Shown here piece after piece: positions 24,072 through 36,400 of a stretch of 64,000 bases of DNA. Each line of letters opens with the position of its first letter. The stretch's first letter is position 1. The stretch is from contig CM076147.1 in NCBI GenBank assembly GCA_038025085.1, positions 10,078,001 through 10,142,000 of the forward strand, in the 5' to 3' direction. Under the pieces are notes generated by a model. The model ran no database searches, had not been told where the DNA came from, and was given only the letters and a program-made list of their open reading frames with translations. Made by a program: the position numbers and the translations under genes. This DNA is from Tetragonia tetragonoides (lineage: Eukaryota > Streptophyta > Magnoliopsida > Caryophyllales > Aizoaceae).

Positions 24072-25377
24072 AACGTAACTCATACTCCTTGAGCTCACTG
24101 TAAAAAGTTCCGGAAACAGAACTACTGATCTGTTTGGTGAAACCATCCATGGAATCTGCGAAAAAGAATAAATGTATACTTACCAGATAAGATGCTCACA
24201 GAATTGGACTTCCAACAAATGGATCCACTAATATCAACCTTTTTGTAACAATAAGGAGCAGATAATCCTCTTTGCATTTATCATAAGACAAAATTAATTA
24301 AACTGTTACACAAAAGTCCAAATCGAGATCAAAAGTTAATTATTTGCATGGTTGGATTAGCATCACATTCACACCTAACACGGAACACTAATGCTTGCAG
24401 GAGCTGAAGACTCGAGGAACAACATCAGTCTAGCATGCTCAGCCAAGTTTGTTGACTTCTTATCATTAATCATATATTACTGTGACCAAAATCTCTCAGA
24501 TCAGGCTTGCATTCAGTATAATCTTTTTTTTTTTTCCCACAAATTTAAGGATTAAAACTCTGGATGATTGTGCTCTTATCATACCCTCAGCCCAGCGCCC
24601 CCTCTGCGACAATGCAGGAGAAGCAGAAGCAAGCAGGCATGCACGATACGATTGACAACACTTAATCAACTGCATTTTTCTTGTGTTCTTTCTTTTTTGA
24701 TTCTTACTTCATGTTACTGAACTTGCAAAAATAACACAATTAAGATAAATACCTACAAACTCCGACAGCATGGTACAGGCGTCCAGCAAACTTCAATTCC
24801 ACCACCCCTGATGTTAGTTCCCCAAACTTTAAAAGGGGAAAAATAGATTGACAAACTATTTTCCATGGCCATACCTTCAGAAGTTTTTTTTTCTTTCTTT
24901 TTTCTATATATTCTTATATGTTTATCCTACTTCATTTCCCTCTCATTTAGAGTAACAATTATCTCAAGGGTAAAATAAAGAAGACAAAATTATTAGAAAG
25001 AGATGAAAGACAAGCTTCATTTAGTAAAGAATGGCATAAACGCAACAAGTTACACAATTTACATACATTTACAGAGATGTGATCCCTTGTGACTTGTGAG
25101 TAACAAAGTCATAAAAAGTGACTAGTCCCTCAAAGAAGTCTTGAACCTTAGAAGCACTAGAAGATTATGAAATCTTACAGAAAATCTGCAAAATGGCTAA
25201 ACCTTTTCCTTCCCCGTCGAATTTATGATGTTAATTACCAAGCACACAATGTGCTTTCCAGAGCATCCTAATGTATAGGGGAGAAAGGCAAGCCTGAACT
25301 ACACAACAAACTAATTAAACTATGAATTTTGCAATTTATACTTTTTTCCTTCTCTCATTGTTCTTCTAAAAATAACA
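24072..25377. other. Intergenic plus likely 3' UTR of the U-box gene
   Basis: No open frame or bounded repeat is supported. The last 300-350 bp before 25378 probably include the 3' UTR of the minus-strand U-box gene. Confidence 0.4.
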
Positions 25378-26977
25378 TCAAGGAATTTGTTCATATTGAC
25401 GCATAAGCTGTAAAATGGAAGAAGCTTTCCTCTGGCCTCTATTAGTCCCATTATGACCAATCTCGACTAAATGATTATATACTCCGAATTGAAGTGCTGC
25501 AAGCAAGAAAGATGAACCGCCATTTAGACCCAACTCGTAAAGGATAGCTGCAGCCCCTTCTTTATTTTTTGGTGTCCTATCGTCGTTGCTCATATAATTA
25601 ACTAAAGTCTCAATAAACGTTAGTTGTCCAATTTCTTGCCTCCCTTGGGGATGAGATGCAAGGAGTAGTAATATTGAGAGTGCTTCGTCGATCATGCCTA
25701 GCTCTTTATCTTCAAGCAAGCTAAGCAATGGTCCTACAATCCCTGCCTCAAGGGCTCGAATCTTGTTGTTATTGTTAAGACTAAGGTTAAATAGCGCGGT
25801 AGCAGCATCTCTTTTCCCTCTAACCGTGCCATTTGCTAACAAATCTACCAAGAGAGGAATCCCATTTGATAGTCCAACTGTGACCTTATTCTCATCGAGC
25901 ATCGAGAGACTAAAGAGTGCAGCTGCTGCATTTTCTTTAGCTCCTACATTTCCCTTCTCTAGGACCTCTAGAATAGCCGGAATTTCTCCTTTTTCAGTTA
26001 TGATCCTCTTATTCGTGTCATCAATCGACAAGTTCAATAACGCGGTCACTGCATGCTCCTTAATTTTTTGGTCGGAGTATGATAGGAGGTACACTAAGGG
26101 TGGGATCCCCTCGCATTCAGCGATTAGGATCCTATTCTCAGGGTTTTCCTTGGAGAGCAAGCGGATCTTATGGACAGCTTCTTTTTGCTCTTCTAAGTGA
26201 ATAGAAGAAAGATCTTGAATAAGCCCCAAGACAATTTCTTTGTGTCCTGGTGATGAAGCATCGTTGTTCTCGTTCGAGACTTCTTTTGATCGTTTAGGTA
26301 GTTGTATATTGTTCTTCTCACACCACTGTAGAATTAGATTCCTAAGAGCATAATTTGGGGCTAAAGACAAGTGCGCCAATGTTTGCCCACTCTTTGGACA
26401 AGTCCGGTTAGAGTCTAACCATTGTTGGATGCTTTCTCTTTCATATGTCTTCATTGTTGACAACAAACAAGGGGAAAAGTAAGTTTTAATCAGAATAAGA
26501 AAGAGTTTAGAAGAACAATTAAGTAGTGTTTTGTAGTATAAATCAAACATTTGAATTGGAATGTCTACCAAGTTAACATAGTTCTTGCAAGTGATTATGA
26601 TTATCATCTACCATAATTAAATTGTAAATTACAATTTCATGAGATTGGGCTTCCAAATTACAAAAATTTCCTTTAATAATATTGCATGCATGTATTCTTG
26701 ATTCACAAAAACTTGTTTAAGCTACCGTCTTACTGTAACTTTTGGTAAGGGGGTGGTCAGTTTTTAGGGAAACGAGGGTCACGACTCATAAAATTACCTG
26801 TCCAGTGGCAACAATGACGGGATCAACCATAATTTCCAATGTGATTGGACAAAGAAACTCTTGAGGAATCTCGGTAGTAGGTGACTTGATGGGTTCAGAT
26901 GGTTTATCGATAGGATCTTCAAGTAAATTTGTTTGTTCAACACCAGCAATTTGATTGAATTTGGTAAGAACATCTTT

Positions 26978-26978
26978 A
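26978..26978 (-). other. Single-base frameshift in PUB15-like exon 3
   Basis: On the minus strand the reading ...HIQNI stops at TAA, and the U-box frame resumes one base over (DVLTKFNQIAGVEQTN). Exon 3 length (427) between canonical splice sites is one base too long, which agrees with a one-base insertion. Confidence 0.75.
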
Positions 26979-27279
26979 GATGTTCTGAATATGTTGTTGA
27001 TCAACCCTCTTGTCTTTTGCAAGTCTCCTTACAGCTTTGGATTCTGCCTTTAAATCATCCACTGTGTGTAGCTCTAGCTTTCTAGCTAGCCTCTTTATTA
27101 CGGCAATGTCGGCGTTTCGGTCATCTTCTTTGTTGAAGACAATCATCATATCCATGGCGAGTTCCATATCTTGTGTTTCAGTTCTTCGTTTTGCTCTCTT
27201 AAGTTGGAGACTCATCAACTCAATCTAAACCAAACGGAATACACTTCTCATAAGGATATTTATACAAAAACTTCTATTA

Positions 27280-27415
27280 GACGGCTTTTTCATAACTCTT
27301 AATGAGACGGGGTCACTTTTTAGTGAAACAAGGGTCACTGCCTCACTGCTCACCATATGTGACTCCTACCTTTCTAAATAGTGACCCCGTTTTTCTATGA
27401 GTTGATCTCACACAA
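27280..27415. mobile_element. Repeat of the GAGACGG / TCTCACACAAG family
   Basis: Lies in intron 2 of the U-box gene. It contains GTCACTTTTTAGTGAAACAAG and ends GATCTCACACAAGAATT. A second copy is at 29371-29525 and a fragment at about 26728-26790 in intron 3. The ends TTAGACGG... and ...CTCACACAAG resemble a common plant MITE. Boundaries are approximate. Confidence 0.45.
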
Positions 27416-28569
27416 GAATTAATGTACTAAGCAAATGTAAATAAACCAAATATGAGGTTGTTGGAAGTTTATTTGTTTTTGCTACTACTAAAACTTACTT
27501 GTTCTTTCACTTCATCCGATATTTGTAAGGCATCATAAGGAATATCGTCCAAAGCTTGACTCAATTTTGCATTCACCGAATGAAACATACTTATAATCAT
27601 GTCGCTTTCAAGTGCCTATAACAAGGTGAATAAATTAGGTGAATGAAATAAAACTAATAAATATGTACCTCTGTTTCTTTCTTAGTGTAAAGACATATAC
27701 ATATAATTAAATTTCATATAAATTGTATTTTGTATTTCTAAATCAAATATGGGTAAACCAAATTGGCCCGTGGCTCTTGTATGAAAAGTAACGATGATTA
27801 AGATGGGCCGGGCACATAGGGGTCATTTTTGTCTTTTTAATTTATTTTCAATGTTGGTTCATTCAAATATGTATTTTACCAACTTACAATCATGGATTTA
27901 AGATATTGAGTATAAATATATTTTTTACAATAAGGGTATCTACCGTTGATCAAAGTGATTATTTTCACACGGTGACTTATAGGTATCTCAAAGGGTTGGA
28001 CATCAGGTCAATGAATTTCAAGTTACTCTATGCCCAATGCGAGATTCGAGCCCTCGACTTTAGTTAAGGATGGATGAGTCCCTACTACTCAACCACACCT
28101 CCTTGATTTAAGGATATTGAATATGACATTAAGCGAAAAAATGATCAATTAGAGTACTAACCAGATAGATCTTGCTAGCCTCTGCACAAGTTGTTAGCAA
28201 CTTTTTAGCAGATTGAAGTGCCCTTCGCAAATTACGTAAACAATTATGAGCTGAATCTAAGAGGGGAGTGTCAAGCTCATTGATCTCATCCAAGAGAAGA
28301 ACTAATAGCGTAACACGTCGAACGAGGCTTTGGCTTTCCTTCCTTTGAGTTATTTTATATTCACCAATTAACCCTATTGATTCAATTAGAACCTCCAAAT
28401 CATTAATTATATCTTTATCCTCTTTTGGTGTTAAAATCATACAATTCTCTTCATCTACCACATTTGCCTCTTGAGCTCCTTTTTCCCCTTCTCCTACACC
28501 CATTGGGATCGGAAATGGGAAGATTGGGGAGATCAAATGTGTAGACCTTGTCAATTTTGCCTTGTACAT

Positions 28570-30657
28570 TGTTATTTCGTATTGATATAACTCTCGATCG
28601 AAGGCCGTTAATATACTCTACTGTTATTGTCTCTGCTGTCTTTCTCTTCTCTCAACCACCCAAACACTTCCTGCAATCCAATGGTCCAAAAAAGAGAGAG
28701 ATTAATCCTAAGTTGAGATAAAAAGGACAACACCTCTACTATTTCTTTGAAAACTGCAGAGAACCTAAACCCGATCGAAAGATAATAAAAAAAATAAAAG
28801 GTCTTCGTTATGGTTTGTTTTTGTTCTTTTTCTGATCGATCTTTTGGAGGGTAAGGGTGATAATTTTGTTTCTCTAGAAAGAAGGCAAAAAGATAGAGAA
28901 ACCCCTAGCCCTAATGGAACAAAGAAAGTCAGGTTGTGTTCTTGTTATGTTGGTGATTACAATCCAGAGCGAATAATTTTTGCGGCAATTCGGATAATTT
29001 CATTTCAAGATTGATATTATTTCCCTAAAATAGTGGGCTAAAAAAATGCTTTTAAAATTTAGTGAATTAGCTATTAAACAAGATATGCTTAATTGGTTTG
29101 TGACTTTTGTTGAAAAGCAGTGTGCAGCGCAAGATCAGGATATCCTTCACCTCGTAAGTCGTAAGTATGCCTTAAATTGTCATTTACCTATCGAAGTTAA
29201 TACCACTATGTTTAATATGTTTTTAAATAATATGAAAAATCAATGGTAACATATTTTTTCCCTCTTTATTAATTTTTTCTTATTATATGACATTCATGAT
29301 ATTAAATTAATTATATTAATATTTATCTAAATATTACTAATATTTTTTCAAAAGTGAAAATTACACTTTGATTTTTCGATAAGATTTTTTGAGACGGTCT
29401 TATTGTAATTTTTGGTAAGATGGTGGTCACTTTTTAGTGAAACAATGGTCACTGCTTATAATAAGTAATCCCTACATGCCTAAATGATGACCCCATTTTT
29501 AGGTGAGTTGGTCTCACACAAGACTTGCTCTTTATTTAAATACTTCAAGGATATAATATTACAAGAAAAAACACCTTATTAGAATAAAAATTTGAAACTA
29601 TGTGCTCAACAAAACAAAATATATCGTAAAATGCTTATATACAATAAATAGTACAATGGTAAACAAGTATAGAAGTCAAATTGAATTGCAATCTATGAGT
29701 ATTTCACCAATTAGGTTGACTAGCGTCTTCAATGTTCATGTTATTATGAGCATTTCAAAGACCATTCTTTCTATACCACTTCATAAAATATGTCCAAAAA
29801 AAAGGAAACTCTAGCTTTAGCTTTCACACTAAAGTTACAAGACTATCTTAAAACATTTCCTGGTTTTGGTTTCCAAAACGGAAAAATTACAAGAAAAATA
29901 CTTATTTTCTTCAATTACGTAAATTAAAACTTGACATCGATAATGACACATTTATAAGTACATATGGTCACAATGTTATAACTATTAACTTTCCTAAAGT
30001 TACGAAATTTGTATTCCTCAAATGATGTTATTTTGAATTTTACCACAAAAACGATTTTAACATAGTTTTTTTTTTTATAATTTTTATAATTTTATAATTT
30101 TTATTTTTTTATGCAGATTCATCGTGTTTATTAAGATTATATATATCCTTATTAAAATTCAAAGTGTTCTTTGAAATCTAAAAGAATCCTAGCGAATCTT
30201 TTCTCTCAACCCCTTGAAACTATATGCGACATGAGTTTGGAGTTGTCGGTTATCATCTACCAGCGATTTGTCCCTCTTTCTACTTGAATTTTTCTTCTTT
30301 CTGTTGTTATTTGGTTTTTTGATTGGGTAGGTCAATAAACTTTGTTCCGATACATTGTGAGGCTTTAATCTCTTCTTTTGGTGTAATTTTGATCAAACCA
30401 ATTTTGATGCTAATTTGACTCCTTTTTGTGAGGTGCATTATACTCATCTTGTGAGGATTATTTATTCATCTTTGGAGGAAATTTTTTCGCTTTATGGATT
30501 TCGTTGGGTTGTCCTCTGCTCAAAGATTTTTTTCCTTGGCCATTGGACATTTTAGTCTCTGCCTAATTAGTTCGGAATTGAAGGTAGAACGTGAAGTTGA
30601 TGGCTTGCGACTTCAGTTTGTTCGTATGGGGATATTGTGTATCTTATTTTTCAAGAG
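28570..30657. other. Intergenic: U-box gene promoter side and repeats
   Basis: 28570-29000 is the likely 5' UTR/promoter of the minus-strand U-box gene, with TC- and GA-rich stretches. A 67-codon open frame at 29046-29249 has no recognisable domain. 29371-29525 is a MITE-family copy. 29530-30657 is AT-rich, with a T-rich block near 30066-30110, and shows no gene. Confidence 0.4.
29371..29525. mobile_element. Repeat of the GAGACGG / TCTCACACAAG family (copy 2)
   Basis: Begins near TTTTTTGAGACGGTCTTATTG and ends GGTCTCACACAAGACTTG, with the shared core GTCACTTTTTAGTGAAACAA. It is the better preserved copy of the family seen inside the neighbouring U-box gene. Confidence 0.5.
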
Positions 30658-30662
30658 GTAAC

Positions 30663-31682
30663 TGTAGGCACGGAAAAATGTTCAAATGTCACGTGGGTAA
30701 ATTAATGGGTCAAAGTCAAGTATGACTCATAAGTAAGCATTTTTTAGGATATTAAATTAATGATTTTGGTACAATTCAAATACCTAATTTAATTAATTAG
30801 TTTTTCTCTAATAATGTTTAAAGGCCTAAAAACGGGCCTTGGACCATTAAGTTGGGTTGTGACTAGCAAGTCCATGAAGTATAGCCCATGACTACCAAGT
30901 CTAACTTAAAACTCTAGGACATGCTTGGAATGGGGGTAATGATTAAGGGGGTAATAGATAGAATTATAGGCTCAAAAGGAAGGTGTGTGAGGTGGTGAGT
31001 GTTAAATTTTGTGAAGATGAGGGTAATCGTTCCCCCCATTTGGGGAGTAAAAGTTACCCACCTTTCCCCTAGAGTAATGCATTACCCCGGCCCCTTTCTC
31101 CCTTCATTTTCTCCATTACCCCCTTAATCATTACCCTACTACCACCTTCACCTTCCTATTTTACCCTTTAATTTGCTCCATTACCCCCTTAATAATTACC
31201 CTCAATCCAAGCATGCTTTAGGGTCAACTCTCCCTATAAATACAGCTCCTTAGGCTCATTATTTAGAGTCTCCAGCCAGACTTCAGCCAGCCTGCAGAAG
31301 GAGAATTTCAGAGACTTGAAGATCCAGAAGCTCCATCATTCATCCATTCCTTCCAAGGAGATTGAAGCCTCTAAACTTTAAAGATCAATCATTGAACGTG
31401 ATCAAACCTCAAGTCCAGCCTACATTCAACAAATCAAATCAAGCTTTTGGACGAGATCAAGTCAATTCCGACCCTTGTTCAATAAGTCAAATCGAACATC
31501 TGAGCACGATCAAGCCATCAAGTTCGACCCGAGTTTAGTCAATCAAATCAAAGTCAAGTGGAGATCGAATTAGAGGACCAAATTAGAGATTGTAACTCAT
31601 TTTCAATATCGATAAAATTAATTTATTTGTTCATATTTTTTGTCACTGTTATTTATTTTCAAATACGAAATTTGTGTTTACA
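30663..31682 (+). repeat. Solo LTR, 1020 bp, TSD GTAAC
   Basis: Starts TGTAGGCACGGAAAAATG and ends TTGTGTTTACA, flanked on both sides by GTAAC (30658-30662, 31683-31687). A TATA-like CCTATAAATAC lies near 31231-31242. No internal region, PBS or partner LTR is present, so it is best read as the product of recombination between two LTRs of a former element. A MITE lies inside it. The strand is inferred from the TATA orientation. Confidence 0.82.
30919..31217. mobile_element. MITE nested in the solo LTR
   Basis: The left arm ACATGCTTGGAATGGGGGTA is complementary to TACCCTCAATCCAAGCATGC at the right with few mismatches. The pairing continues through GGGGGTAAT-type repeats for at least 40 bp. There is no coding capacity and the TSD was not resolved. 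Confidence 0.65.
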
Positions 31683-31687
31683 GTAAC

Positions 31688-32755
31688 CTCAGTGATGTGC
31701 ATTCATCAAGGTTACCGCAGGGTTTTCCGCTAAGAGGTTGTGATATGAAAACAATGATAAAGACGTAGCTGCTCGAAATAGTCAGATGTCAAATGTTTGA
31801 TAGCCTTTTCATTAGAATGATTTCTGATATTTTAGATCCATTTATTGTTGAATATGATATCGTTTGTAGATGCTGAATTAATATTATATCCTTTAGTTCC
31901 TCCTTTTTTTTTTTTTTTTTTTTGGTAAACTCTAGGCTCCATCTTCAATGTAAACCATTTCACTATTTTCTATGAGAACATATCATTTATTTGCATGTCA
32001 AAATTTCATTTCATGAAAATTCTTCACATTTCGTAAAACTAAAACCTTAATAGGTTTAATTTGAGGGCTTACATAGATTATGTTATACTAGTACACACAA
32101 AGTGTATAGAGAGCTAGATTATTTTACTTGAAATAAATCTAAATTCACTATCACAAACACAACTTTTACTAAGAATCTTTCGATTACGTATCTAACAATG
32201 ATACTGGTACTGCTAACTATCCTTTTGAGATTAATATATCTGTTTTTGATTTGAGTTACGATTATGAGAAATATCAATCTCACATAACAAATCTGCTCAA
32301 TAATCAGAACAACAGAATCCGTAATCCAAAGTACCGTGTATCATATATATCTTACATCCACTTGTAATATCTCTATATCTTGATCAATCTCTAGCTTTTT
32401 AAATTCTTCAAGTGTTCATTTAATTCGATGAATATTAATTAGTCACTAGAGTTATTAATTAGTCACTCTCCTTCTAACCTAACACCATAATCCAACAATG
32501 CCATGTACAAGACAACAACATATATATAGATATAGACGCTCCCATCCATACTCTTAGTCTATAGTGGGCATGAGCGTCTTACCCACCTTAGAAACTTTTA
32601 AGATCATTGGTCAAATCCACGTGGCAAAATTATACAAAGTCAGTCACATGATAACTATAATATTCTGCGTAGCACATGATCATACTTTTATCCAATTAAA
32701 ATCAAGATCAGAGTTATCTTAATACTGACGGACTGTCTTTTTGAAAAGAAAAGTA
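31688..32755. other. Intergenic, upstream of the cyclin gene
   Basis: AT-rich with a T20-like tract near 31906-31922 and no supported gene. The last part merges into the cyclin promoter. Confidence 0.4.
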
Positions 32756-32761
32756 GAGAAA

Positions 32762-32850
32762 TAACCGTTAAGTGTATTGGGCAGACACCTAATGATCTAA
32801 CGGCTAAAATTAACTAGCCGTTGTTTTCAAATATTTCGCCGACATATATT
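32762..32850 (+). promoter_or_regulatory. CYCB2 core promoter with three MSA motifs
   Basis: Three AACGG-core mitosis-specific activator motifs occur within 64 bp. TCTAACGGCTA at 32796-32806 fits the YCYAACGGYYA consensus at every position. CTTAACGGTTA (minus, 32762-32772) has one mismatch. AACAACGGCTA (minus, 32815-32825) keeps the core. A TATA-like ATATATT follows at 32844-32850. MSA motifs are bound by three-repeat MYB proteins and drive G2/M expression of plant B-type cyclins, matching the gene downstream. Confidence 0.75.
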
Positions 32851-33418
32851 CGTATGCTCTCTCACTCTCAATTTTGATTATTTTCTGTTTCTCAATTTTA
32901 CTCTTTTTTTTTTCTTTTTCGATTTCTTTTATTCTCTTGATTTTGAACCCTGAAAACCTTGAAAATGACGAAGTGAATGAAATCGTTTTCGATTTAGAGA
33001 GAGGAACTAGAGAGAGAAAGAGAGAGTGAAGATCGATTCTTTCGATTCTTCATTTTTGATGGGTTCTTGAGTATACCTCATTAAATTTCTTTCTCTCTAT
33101 CTGAAACAAGGAAAAATAGAAGAAAATCAAGTCCAAGTGATTTGAAACTGAAACGGACGATTTCGTTATTAATTCTCATATCATTAAATTCTTTTATTTG
33201 GTGGGTAATTAGTCTCTTGATCCATTTTTCTCATCTGGGTTTTGTTGTATTGATTCATTTATTATCTTTTGCTTTTGGGTCTTTGATGTCTTGATTGAGT
33301 CTTTTTTGGATTTTCCCTCCCATTTTTTATTTCAATTCAATATATGACATTTAATTCCATTTCTTATTATTCTGGGTTTTTATTCTGGGGTTCTGATTTT
33401 TCACAGAAGAAAGAAACA

Positions 33419-36400
33419 ATGGCTGGGTCAGATGAGAACAACAATCCCACTATGATCACTCACTCAAACATTCAAGGTATTTGCATTTTATTGTTAAAAG
33501 TTATTAAATTTCTGAAATACCGATGTGGGTTTTTAAATCTTTGCTATGAAAACCCTAATTTGAGAATCGGGTTTATCTGTTTTTCTTTTAATTTTTTTGA
33601 ATTTAATTGAATCGATGAAGGAGGTCCGCAAGCAAGAAGTGGTAAAGTAATGGCACCAATTGGGCACAATCGGAGGGCACTGAGGGATATTAATCGCAAC
33701 ATTATTGGAGTTCCTCCTTATCACCTACCTGCTATCAATAAAAGAGCCACCTTTGAGTAATAATTTCTTGAACCTTGATATATAATTTTTTTAGGGTTTT
33801 AGCAATTGGCATTGTGACTTGATCCCTTGTTTGTAATGGGTTTTCATTCTTTTGTCTTTTTGATTCTTGTGGAAATTAGAAAAGATGCAGAAACTGAAAA
33901 ACTTCCACCAATTCCCGGTCACCGTCCTGTTACTAGGTAAGTTACTGGCAAGTTTCTTGCTTTTGCCAATTTTGTTGCATTTGGAATTACTATGCTGTGC
34001 AATTGGGTTGATGTATGGTGTTGTATTTGGTTTTTCTGTGTGTATAGGAAGTTTGCTGCACAAATGGCCGATTCGCAGCAATGTGTGAATGTGATAGAGG
34101 TGCCTAATTAGTATTACTCTTTTGGAGCATTTGTTTGGGACTTTAATCAAAGTATTTGAGGTGAAATTGTGAGTTGTGATTGAAATTATATTCATAGGAA
34201 ACTAAGCAACCGAACTACATTGAGGCTAGTGCAAGTGAGGATTCATTGGATTGTGCCATTACAGATGTGGATGATGATAAGGTTTCTAATGACATGTCAG
34301 TGCCCATGTTTGTGCAACACACTGAAGCAATGCTCGAGGAAATCGATCGAATGGTATGGTGACACTAATAAAACAATGATGTATATCCACTTACATATAG
34401 CTATCTGTGTTTAGAAAGTCATGGGCATATATTTCATTTGAATGATAGGATGAAGAAGTTGAAATGGAAGACATAGATGAGCCAATATTGGACATTGATA
34501 GTTGTGATAAGAATAATCCGCTAGCAGTAACCGAGTACATTGACGATATATATGGCTATTACAAGAAAGTGGAGGTAAACACCCTGTTCTGTCACCTTGA
34601 TTGTTTTCAAGTGTTCAATGATTACCCTCATGCTAGCTATGTTCCATTGAGAAGGAAACTTCTGAATGCACGATATCCTTGTTGTAGGTTTGGTTATACT
34701 TGCTATGACTCTCTAAAATTGCATAGTTTATCATGCCCTTGAAGTAGAACTCAGGCCAGTTTTTGGAAGGATCATGTCAAAATTAGATGAAGCTCAGCAT
34801 ATACTAGCAATGCTACTACTTGTCATGACTCCTGGCTTGATTTGTTGTTAACGTTGTATGAGGATAAAGGAAAGTGGAATATAATCAGGCATTGGGTGCT
34901 AACATTTTGTCTTAATAGTCAGAATTAAGTTTCATATATACATACAAAGTAGACAACTTAAGTAAATTTGGTCAAGTGGAATGGTACATGTCAGTTCTTT
35001 AAGTTCTATGAGTTGCAATCTGAGTCAAAATGTTGGTAACGGAGTTAGGACAAAAGGAACAGAATATGTTGAGTGAGATGAAATATGGGGACGTTTGTCA
35101 TTGACTTGTTCTATGTTGAAATTAGCTGAAGCTCAGCATATACTAGCAATGCTACTACTCGTCATGACTCCTGACTTGATTTGTAATTAACGTTGTATGA
35201 GGATAAAGGAAAGTGGAATAATCAGGCATTGGGTGCTAACATTTTGTCGTAATAGTCAGAATTTAAGTTTCATATATACAAACGAAGTAGACAACTTAAG
35301 TAAATTTGATCAAGTGGAATGGTACACATCAGTTCTTTAAGTTCTATGAGTTGCAATCTGAGTCAAAATGTTGGTAACGGAATTAGGACAAAAGGAACAG
35401 AACATGTTGACTGAGATGAAATATGGCGATGTTTGTCATGAACTTGTTCTATGGGATTGCCTGGTTGATTCTGGTCACAGAAAGTCTCACTGTCTTCCAT
35501 TTCAAAAATAAATGCAGAGTTCTAGTTGTGTTCTACCAAACTACATGGACAAGCAATCTGACGTTAATGAAAAGATGAGAGCTATTCTAATTGATTGGCT
35601 GATTGAGGTATGCTAACTGTGAATTGAATCTTTCCACTTCAGAGAGAGGTGATGGTATGGAATTAGTGATATTAAGTGTTTGGGATTGAATCACAGGTGC
35701 ATTACAAATTTGAGCTGATGGAGGAGACGCTGTATCTTACAGTTAATTTGATTGATCGGTTTTTAGCTATTCAGCCAGTGGGGAGGAAGAAGCTTCAGCT
35801 CGTAGGCGTGACAGCTATGCTTCTGGCTAGCAAATATGAAGAGGTTTCGGTTCCAGTTGTAGAAGATCTTGTTCTGATATCTGACAAGGCTTACAGCAGG
35901 CAAGAAGTTATTCAAATGGTATGAATCCACAACTTGTTACTATAAACTGTGCACTTCTTACATATACAAGTAGAAGTTGGATGATATGGTAGGTTCTTTG
36001 TCACACCGCAGGAAAGACTGATGGTCAATACGTTGCAATTCAAGTTGTCGTTTCCCACACCATATGTTTTCATGAAGAGATTTCTTAAAGCCGCAGAGGC
36101 AAACAAAAAGGTATATTACCTAATCTGGTTTATCAAACTGTCCTAAATCAATTGTGGTTTTATGCCATAATGATTGTTCTACATTTTTTATAGATGCATC
36201 AGTAGTTGCATGAACAGAAATAACCTGCCTGTCATTTAAATATTTATTGATAATTTTTTTCTGACGCATGCCGCTTTTCTTTGTTCGCGGTTTCCTTATA
36301 CAGCTTGAACTCCTGTCATTCTTCTTAATTGAGCTTTGCCTTGTTGAGTATGAGATGCTAAGGTTCCCACCTTCTCAATTAGCTGCTGCTGCAGTATACA

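Larger units (their letters stand above)
25378..28569 (-). pseudogene. PUB15: PUB15-like U-box/ARM E3 ubiquitin ligase, frameshifted
   Basis: Four minus-strand exons: 28569-28162, 27615-27499, 27224-26798, 26448-25378. The predicted protein is about 673 residues with the plant U-box N-terminal domain (SLVRRVTLLVLLLDEI), a U-box (IPQEFLCPITLEIMVDPVIV, then [20 protein letters not shown]) and a C-terminal array of ARM repeats ([49 protein letters not shown]). The order and [18 protein letters not shown] match Arabidopsis PUB15 from memory. Such proteins join ubiquitin to substrates, using the U-box to dock the E2. Exon 3 is 427 nt, one more than a multiple of three. Near 26978 the frame breaks at ATCTAAAG with an immediate stop, where one fewer T restores homology. 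All splice sites and downstream domains look intact, so this is either a recent null allele or a sequence error. Confidence 0.85.

Noticed and set aside
25694..26200. 168-codon plus-strand open frame
   Set aside because: Antisense shadow of the ARM repeats of the PUB15-like gene.
29046..29249. 67-codon plus-strand open frame
   Set aside because: No domain, no start or splice support, AT-rich surroundings.
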